In this document: piece by piece, positions 56,794-64,000 of the stretch
Position numbering within the stretch: position 1 is the stretch's first letter
Layout: every line of letters starts with the position of its first letter
Assembly: GCA_964035575.1 (NCBI GenBank)
Contig: OZ037931.1
Coordinates: forward strand, 1,063,567 to 1,127,566
DNA from: Rhynchopus sp. YZ270_cl-10
Taxonomy: Eukaryota; Euglenozoa; Diplonemea; Diplonemida; Diplonemidae
Reading direction: 5' to 3'
Length of the DNA stretch: 64,000 nt
Notes under the pieces: model-generated
Told to the model about the DNA's origin: nothing
The model's database searches: none
The model's input: the letters and a program-made list of their open reading frames with translations, nothing else
Made by a program: the position numbers and the translations under genes

Positions 56794-58080
56794 CTTCACC
56801 ACCAAGAAAACAAAAAAGTCAAAACAGTAAAAAACAAAAGGACAAGGAAGACAAAATACACGTCTCTACCTGCACTTCGCCAGAGAGGAACTACTCAACG
56901 GCCTTCTCTCTGCCCAGGACACGCCACTAGGAGGCGACAGGTAGGACCCACACAAGGGGGAAAACAAGTGGGGGAAAGGGGATAAGGGGAGAAGCAAAGG
57001 ACAAGATGGGGTAGTGTGTAGCAAAACAATGAAGTACAGAAACTGTAGCTTTAGAAATCGTTGGTTTTTTTTTTTTTTTTTTTTTTTTTTTGGTGTTGTT
57101 CAACTTAGCCCTAGGCTCGCTTTTTTTATCTACATCCAGTGACAGAGGGGGTACTTACTAGTCAAGCGAGTATGTAAACAGCTAGATGTCCAGACAAGGG
57201 CACTTTACTATTGTACTGGCAAGACAGTGCCTGAAAACACAGTTAGTGGCACTAAAATAGAAAGCATGTGGGACAACTACAACCAACACTTCCCTGCAAA
57301 TAAGCAAAAGGGTAGTATGTGAGTGCAATTTTTCCCAAAAGGAAAAGGGGAGGGGATGGGACGGGAGGGTTGCTCTGTCTACCGGTGTAGTTTTATTTTG
57401 CTTTGTCTTGGGGAGGGGAGGGGAGGGAGAAGGAGGGGATTGAGTGAGCCGTTTCCTCTGTAACACACAAACAAATAAAAAGGAAGTTCCATAATCTTTT
57501 TAGTAGTTTTCTTTTTGGTGAAAATTTTTGAGAACTTCAGTAAGTGTGACCTGACCCGACTGACTGACACCCAAAGGGGAAAACAACAATAACGCACAAC
57601 AAAATCAACAACAACAATGGTGGGTCTCGTGCTTACCTGTGGTGGTTTTGAAAAATGAAAAATTGAAATTGACCTTCACAAGGTAAAAATGAAAAACTAA
57701 AGGAGTGAAAAAAGGAACTCAAAGGACAAGAGTTCTGTACAAACTCTACTCTACTGCACAATCTATAAAAGTGGCCCAATGGCTCCTGATGCCACTGGCC
57801 TGGCTCTTAGACAGGTCTTACTCCAAGACTGCCCTCTACCCTCAGAGCCTCGTCCAAGGGGTAAGGGCCGTCGCTGGGGTAGACCCGTCCTAGCCAGCAG
57901 CCAACCAAAAATATTAACAAAAAGGAAGGGGGGCGGAAAGGGGGGAAAGGGGGGGGCAGACCCCAAAGGATGAAAAGAACAAAAAACACAAAATACAAAG
58001 GGTTAAAAATAAACATGGGGCAAACTGTCATTCTCTACACGCTTCTATACACACACTCTCACCCTCTAACTCTCACTCTA

Positions 58081-60384
58081 ATTCTTATTCCCCTTGTTCC
58101 CCTTCCTTCCTCCGCTCTGTCTCCCCTTCTGTCCACCACCGCGACCATTGCGCCCTCTCTGCACCTCCTGGGGCGAGAGCACATGCTGCGTCGCTTGTGC
58201 CACTGAGTCGGTGAACACGTTCGACGTGTTGGACCTACCCTGAGCTGCATGGCGCTGGGGTCCTTTGGGAGCTGGGGAAGGAGCAGGTTGGGCGGAGGAG
58301 GTTTCATTGCCACGGCCTGCCGATGAGGAGGAGGAAGAAGTGGACTGCAGGTTGGGCGATGGAGGTTGTAGTGCCACGGCCTGCAGAGGTGGAGGAAGAA
58401 GAAGAAGAAGAGGAGGCTTGAGGTTGTCGGCCTATTCCCTCTCGAGCCGCTCGTGCCTCATTCTCCCTCCTTGTACTCTCCGCTGCAAAGGCCTGCCCCC
58501 TACTGCTCCGGTTGTCCGTCAGGGCATGCAACGTCGACTTTGCCTTGCACTTTTCCTTAACCGACCACTCATGCAAACCCACCACCTTCATCACCTCATA
58601 CCACTGAGTGAAAGTAGCGGTAGAGAGGGGGAGTGACAACAAGGGTCTGCCATCCTGTTTCTCTCCCTGACGGTAGTGGAACAGGGAGATCCACTTCGTC
58701 ACAGAAGAAGGCACCGGCGACCCCATGGTGAGGCACGGGAAAAGACCCCCCCTCTCCGTCCGCTCCTCCTCCGTCCACATCCAAGCCTCGCTCTGCGCCC
58801 TCAGCAATTCCCTCACCCTCGCTTGCTTCTTCTGGTCAGGGATGCCTTCCACTGACAGAGAATGCGAGCGATCCGCCCCCTCCATCGCGGTGTCGAGGTC
58901 CTCCTCCTGCTCCTGCTCATCATCATCCATCTCCTCCACCTTCACACGCACCTCGGTGTCTGCCGCCTCGGCCTGTCGCCCCACCTCCTCCTCCAGCTGA
59001 TCCCGAGAAGGGGTTCCCCAGCTGACCCTGCCTTCCCGAACGACGATGACCGCGCTGGTCTTGCCCCAGGTGTCGCAGTATCCGGCCTCCCCTGCTATCT
59101 TCCTAACCGCCTGACGGGCGACCACCGACTCCGGGCAATCACCGTCCCCCTCCCCGTTCCCACTCCACGGCTGCTGTGTCGCCCAGCAGTACAGGAACTC
59201 GCCCGGGCACGGAGAAGCACCTTGAGGACCAAAGAGAGCCATCCAGTCGCCGACACAGTCAGGTTCGAGTCCTTCAGGGTCGTCGCCCACCGCTCTCCGC
59301 ACCGCATGGCAGGGGAGGAATAGCCGCCCTTCGCACACCACCCCAAAGCACCGCCCGTATGCCACCATGCGTTCCGCCTCCAGCTGTCGGGAGAGGTTCA
59401 CCGCCGTCAACAACAGAGTGGTCGCCTTCTGCTCCGACTCATGCTTAGCTGCGATGGCGTAATGCCTCTCGCAGCGTTGCCTGTCATACTCCGCCCGGAG
59501 CGACTCTCCTGCTTCGGGGTGCCGATCGCAGTCTTCCAAGTACTGCGCATGCATCCTCTTCGCGTCCTCTGCGAGTTCCCGCTTGTGCCTGGCGGTCAGC
59601 TCCTCCACACGATGCCTGTCCGCCGCCTTCGCCTGGTCCAGACGCACATTCTGTTCCTCCAGGAAACGACTCAACTCCTGCTGGCGGTCGCCAAAAGTGC
59701 CCCGAAGCGCGGCCAAATCCGGTCCCCACGACCGACGATGCTCCCGCCGTACCTCCAGGGCTTGCTGCCACGCGTCCGACACACGCTGCAACGCTTCCTT
59801 CTTCTCCTGGTCCGCCTTTTGTTGTTGCTGCTTCTGCTGTTTCCGTTGCTTCTCGTGCTTCTGCTGCTTCTGTTCTGCCTGCTGCCCCTCTTCGCCCGCC
59901 ATTGGCATGTCTACCTCCTCGACGTCCTCGCCCTCGGGAGCTGGCACTGCTGGAGAAGGAGCCCGTTTAGGTGGTGGGTCTCCGCTCCCCTCCGCAGAGG
60001 CAGCCTGAGCCGGAACATTCGAGTGCAAAAAAGACAGGGCACTGAAGTATTCCGCCCTGCCAATTTGCGACAGAGGGCAGTGCTTGGACCCCTGAGCGCA
60101 GTGCAGACATGCCAGGCCACCACACGTGTGACAGCAGAAGTGTGCGTCCGACGCATCGAAGAGCTTGCTGCATTGTTCGCACTGCAGGAAAGTGTTCGAC
60201 GCCTCCGCCTCCCTCGTTCCCACAAAAGCCATGGGGCGCTCTGACTGGCACTCCCCCTTACCACCTGTGGCCTCAAAAGACAGGATGTGCTGCTGCAGAG
60301 CCGGGTCCATGGTGAGGGGCTCGTAGTGTCCCGGGATACTGCCGGATCCATCTGCCGCATCCTGATCACCCGAGTGGAGGAGAA
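58081..60384 (-). pseudogene. LINE A3 protein, C-terminal half
   Basis: Encodes from LLHSGDQDAADGSGSIPGHY (end of the second OTU-like domain with its catalytic His) through the cysteine cluster (CEQC ... CCHTC ... CLHC), the Gln/Lys-rich coiled coil, a CFGVVCEGRLFLPCHAVRRA region and the basic tail. In A1 this is one frame. In A3 the frame changes inside the serine-rich run near 58335, so the last 90 or so residues (NVFTDSVAQATQHVLSPQEV and on) are in another frame. The insertion at 60385 separates it from the rest of the protein. Nonfunctional copy. Confidence 0.85.
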
Positions 60385-61359
60385 TTTTTTTTTTTTTCTC
60401 TTTTATGTACTTGGTCTTTTTTTGTATGTGAGAATAGAAGAAAGGAAAAAGGAAGAATGGAGTAAACAATAAAGACAATAAAATGAACAGGAAAATGGAA
60501 AAGGAAAAAGGAAATGAAAAAATGATGACCAAAAAAGGTCGGTGTTTCAAGTTTTAGTATAAAAGGTGGGCGGTAAAGTAAAGTAAGTGGCCACTTCCTC
60601 CTAAACAAAACAAGAAACTGCATCGTGTGTTTGTTTTTTATTCTTTTTAATCAATTTGAATACACAGGCGTCACACTTATGGGGCAAAAAAAGGAAAAAA
60701 AGAAGACCTAATCCTCCTTACTTAAAAGAAGGGAAGGGAGAATAAAAAACACACGTGCCCATTGTTTCGTTGTCTGCAGGATGTCTTGTTTTAGTGCCTC
60801 ACCTGGAAAAAGAAAAATGGATTCCACTCAGTAAAAATAGCACACCTGTTGAACACACGTCAGGCCAGGAACAGAAGAAAAGCAAACGCTTCCACGAATG
60901 GAAGCAAAAGAAAAGTGTGGTGAAAAAACCCTTTTGGCCAAGGTGGTCTTGACTCTCTGTCTACATACTTTGGGGATGCATGAAAAAATGAAACTAGATG
61001 ATAGATAACAAGGAGTGTGCGAGAGTGGCCCTTCTCCAAGCTAAACAAAAAGCAAACACCCTCCACCCATCTGATCCCGCCCACAAACACAAACAATCAC
61101 GACAGAAAACAAAACAGGCAGAGGATGACCAGGGTAGGTTTTACTTGGACAGCGAACCTCTGCCTCGATTCCTCTCACGCTCAGCAGGCGAGTTGCCTCA
61201 ACTCTCCAGACCTGTGCTGCAACACAGGCCTGCACCTTTAGCCGCTTTTCGCTTCATGCCCCTCATCTGGCGCACTACTAACGGGGGACGCCCCATGTAG
61301 GCACATCGGTAGGATTTCGTCTTAACATAGTTTTTTGTGTAAAAAAAAATGAACCCCAT
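60385..61359 (-). mobile_element. 975-bp nested retroelement with 10-bp target duplication
   Basis: TGGAGGAGAA occurs on both sides (60375-60384 and 61360-61369), while A2 has it once at this point. The left end is a T tract (60385-60397), suggesting a poly(A)-tailed minus-strand element. No protein is supported. On the plus strand it includes GGTCGGTG, TATAAAAGG (about 60560) and TTGAATACACAGG (about 60656), resembling the leader region 15240-15400 of A1. It might be a SINE-like element, a retroposed transcript, or a fragment of another LINE leader. Confidence 0.75.
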
Positions 61360-63004
61360 TGGAGGAGAAGGACCACTGCCTTAGGCCGTTTTCTTGGCAC
61401 CATCAGAGAAGGGCGGGCGAACTCGTTGAGGATGACCACAGATACCTCAAGAGCCTCCCCTGCCCCCGCCACTGCAATGGCATCCGCCCACGTACGCTGG
61501 TCTCCTCTGTCCCCACTCGTCATCAGCCGCTGCCAGACCCCAAAATTAGGGACAGCCGCACTCGACAGATCAGCGCGGCCCTGGACCTTCTTCACTGCCG
61601 CCTGGCGCAGACCCTCCACCGTCAAATCCGTGCGCCCGGTGGCGAAGAGCAAAGCCTCAAAAGCACAGTCCCCCGCCACAAACGACCAAGTCACCTTCGA
61701 GGCTCCCAGCTTGGCCGCCTGCTCCGTCGCCCGAGGCCTCTGCGCTGCCGGGCACTCACGCAAAAACTCCCACTCACGCACCACATCGAGACCAGGCCCT
61801 TCCGGAATCACGGTGGCCGAATCGAACCTCCCGGTCCGCTTCCTCGGTGGCTCCACGTGGTCCGGCTTCACGTCCCTCTTGCGCTTCCCCTGCTGCTCCT
61901 CCGTTCGGTCTGCAGGACGACTCATATCGTCGTCAGGGTTCGCATCGTCACAGAGAGGTTCCACGGCCCCTGCACTGCGGCGTCCAAACCGGTCCATGTC
62001 CTCTGCAGACGGTGCCACATCTACCTCCACACACGGCTCCCGCTTCAGGGTGGCAATCCCTACACACATAGCACCCCGCTCCAGAAAGGAAGATGCGACC
62101 TTTTTCTGGTACGCCACCGCAATGCTCTCCCGGATGCGCAACTCTGCCGACCCTGTCAGGTGCGACGTCTGTCCCGTCGTCAGGCCTCCAAGCTGCGCAA
62201 TCAAGAGGTTCGCCTCGTCGCCTGCACCCCCGAAGGCTTCAAACACAATAGGGGAGAACTTGGTATTGATCTTGTTCAAATCCCGCTCGTGCTTCTCCCG
62301 TTTGACCTGGCCCTGGTTCTTCGCCGACCAGCCCACAAACTTCGAGGCCCCTGTTCTGTAGGAAGGCAAGGTGGGGCACACGTGGGTGATGTCCAAACAA
62401 CGAGGTCCATTTTCCGCCACTCCTACTGGGAGGTAGACGTCGCCTGGCCGCTTCTTCGACTCCAACTCCACTCGCACGGTCTCCTCCAAAGCAGGGTCCA
62501 AGCCCGCCCCTTGAGCAGCTCGGTACACCGAATCCCGCAAGGCGTTGTGGCGGGCGACGCGGTGTTTGGAGTAGGGGCAGCCAAAGGTGTGGTCGCCAAA
62601 GGAGTCCATGACAACCCTTTTCTGCCCCCCCTGACATGCCGAGCAAGTCGTTCCCTCCGCATGGATGGCCACCCCTAGTCGGAAACGGGTCACAACCGCA
62701 AAATCCGCTGAAGACATCTGGTTCCTTGCTGAGGGTGTCGCCGTGAGGTACGTCCCGGAAAGCGGCAGGAGAAGGGACTTCATCCGTGCTCGGTCTCGCA
62801 TGCAGAGCTGTTGCATCAACTTGTCTGCCTGGGCGTCAATCACCGCAGATGACAGACTCTGCTGCTCCAGGATCTTCTTCGGCTGAGCCCTGTCCACGTG
62901 AAACGCCACCGGTACCCTGGAGTTGTACTCCTCAGCCGCGCTGTTCCATCTCTCCTCATCCCAGGTGAAGGCAGGGTCCAAGGCCTGCGACAGTTGCAGG
63001 TTCC
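61360..63004 (-). pseudogene. LINE A3 protein, endonuclease to second OTU domain
   Basis: Residues GNLQLSQALDPAFTWDEERW through CSACQGG/GCPYSKHRVARHNALRD (zinc knuckle), RPGDVYLPVG and CLDITHV (endonuclease), and the first half of the second OTU-like domain (AGDCAFEALLFATG). It is the direct continuation of 58081-60384 across the nested element. The RT and everything before it are missing in this orientation. Matches A2 rather than A1 at variable sites. Confidence 0.88.
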
Positions 63005-64000
63005 CTTTGAAGTCATGGGGACCACCAGGATCCAGCTGAAGGGCGGGTGCCCAGACAAACACCTGCAGCTGTACAGCGAGCTCTTCCTGAGGGTCCTCAT
63101 GGACATCCTGGAGTACCAGGACGAGGTGGCCTGGAAGCGCCTTGCACTGTTCTTCACAGTGTTGCACCGGACACGGACAGAGCGAGGGGGCAAGGACCAG
63201 GAGCGACGTTTGACGAGCACCTGGGGGAAGGACTTGGAGGCTTGGAAGGCTGGCCAGTATGTCGCCCTGTGGGAGCAAACGGTAGAGGAGCGGAAGCCAA
63301 GGCCCTCTGGGTGGTCGGATGAAGACACTGACGAAGGGAGACGGAAGCGCACCATAGCCAAAGCGAGAGCAGGACTCCCGAGCCAGGCCATGTCATGCGC
63401 TACCAGCGACGGCCTCGCCCCACAGACACCGGCGACGCTGGAAAAGCTTCAGACGAAGCACCCAGCCGCAGCTGATGCCAAGGCCCTGGAGCAGGCGGAT
63501 TGGCCACAGCCTCAGGAGGTCCCACCGGTGACAGTGGTGGAGGTGATGAAGGCCCTGCGGAGCATGCCGAAGTCATCGGCGGCGGGTCCCTCGAACGTGA
63601 CGGGCGCGCACCTTCGTACACTTTGCCTACAGAGGCGGGCTAAGGGAACTTTGGCAGCGCTGGCCGCAGTGTTGACGTCTTTGGCACGAGGAAATGCTCC
63701 AGTGGAGGTGGCTGAGTTCTTCGCCGGCGCTAACTTGGTGGCTCTCCGGAAGCCTGCAAAGGGGCCGGGCCTGGAGGAGGACGTGCGTCCGATTGCGGTT
63801 GGGGACACTCTCCGCAGACTGGTGGGAAAGATTCTGTCGGCGCGAGTGCGGGTGCCTGCTAGGACGCTTCTTCTTCGAGGGAACCAGGTGGGGGTGGCAA
63901 CGGCAAGGGGGGCGGCAGTGGCGACTGATGTTATCTCGCAGTACGCCGGGCGCAACCGCGGAAAAGGTAAAGTCATTTTGAAAATTGACTACCGTAACGC
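63005..64000 (+). mobile_element. inverted family A segment, cut by the window end
   Basis: Starts FEVMGTTRIQLKGGCPDKHL, the pre-RT region (A1 from about 19569), and continues in frame through SSAAGPSNVTGAHLRTL and EEDVRPIAVGDTLRRLVGKI to KIDYRN at the window edge. It is joined head to head with A3, whose sequence resumes about 610 codons further along the protein. That arrangement is what twin priming produces. A few substitutions against A1 and A2 (for example AAADAKALEQ for AAADSKALEQ) are seen. Confidence 0.85.

Larger units (their letters stand above)
48869..57027 (-). mobile_element. B3: full-length LINE of family B
   Basis: Tail 48869-48962, 3' terminus and UTR to 49785, coding region, leader ending with GTTTTGC at 57027-57021. 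In all stretches compared it is the same as B2, at an offset of 8173 bp. Beyond GTTTTGC the flank differs from B2 (TTGGTT ... AATGAAGTACAGAAACTGTA on the plus strand), and the tails differ in length (94 versus 23). This favours two insertions over a simple tandem duplication. Confidence 0.92.
57065..63004 (-). mobile_element. A3: LINE of family A with nested insertion
   Basis: Minus strand. T tract 57065-57091, terminus GGTGTTGTTCAACTTAGCCC, 3' UTR to about 58080, coding part 58081-60384, insertion 60385-61359, coding part continued to 63004. There the orientation flips: plus-strand family A sequence follows from 63005 to the window end. Close to A2. Its 3' UTR is about as long as that of A1, with small differences. 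Confidence 0.88.

Noticed and set aside
1-64000. tRNA, rRNA, U2 or U6 snRNA genes as LINE targets
   Set aside because: Looked for characteristic segments near LINE junctions and saw none; a covariance-model search would be needed to exclude diverged ones.

Overview
The window is eukaryotic repeat-rich DNA, most likely from a protist or alga; the lineage cannot be fixed from sequence alone. Evidence for a eukaryote: poly(A)-tailed non-LTR retrotransposons (LINEs), tyrosine-recombinase retrotransposons, spliceosomal-type splice signals, 8-bp satellites and long T tracts, with no operons or ribosome binding sites. No complete host gene is visible. The only host-like coding trace is a short EGF-like fragment near 5.4 kb. 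Coding parts of the LINEs are GC-rich and the spacers are AT-rich.

0-6.2 kb is AT-rich spacer. It has a 401-bp tandem repeat, two old fragments of one LINE (family C), an 8-bp satellite, and four large nested palindromes (about 100-180 bp) that would fold into branched cruciforms. 6.2-15.0 kb holds a tyrosine-recombinase retrotransposon (V1) with the order gag, recombinase, RT/RNase H, and a 5'-truncated LINE (B1) lying between its terminal repeats. 15-26.4 kb is a LINE of family A (A1, plus strand) with a long CAG-rich leader broken by a 751-bp inverted-repeat element. 26.4-33.7 kb has two copies of a LINE-5'-end-like repeat (D1, D2) around a TATCTGGG satellite and a second tyrosine-recombinase element (V2).

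From 33.7 kb to the window end, four LINEs lie head to tail on the minus strand, read from right to left as A3, B3, B2, A2, with only short spacers between one element's poly(A) and the next element's 5' end. B2 and B3 encode the same protein and are offset by 8173 bp. A3 carries a 975-bp nested insertion with a 10-bp target duplication, and its 5' part is inverted in the manner of twin priming.

The most unusual content is the LINE protein of families A and B (about 2300-2550 aa). In order it has a hydrophobic N-terminal region, an OTU-like cysteine protease domain, zinc fingers, reverse transcriptase (YLDD), a zinc-knuckle/restriction-like endonuclease, a second OTU-like domain and a cysteine cluster. 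Families A and B share a 27-nt 3' terminus, so one enzyme could recognise both RNAs.
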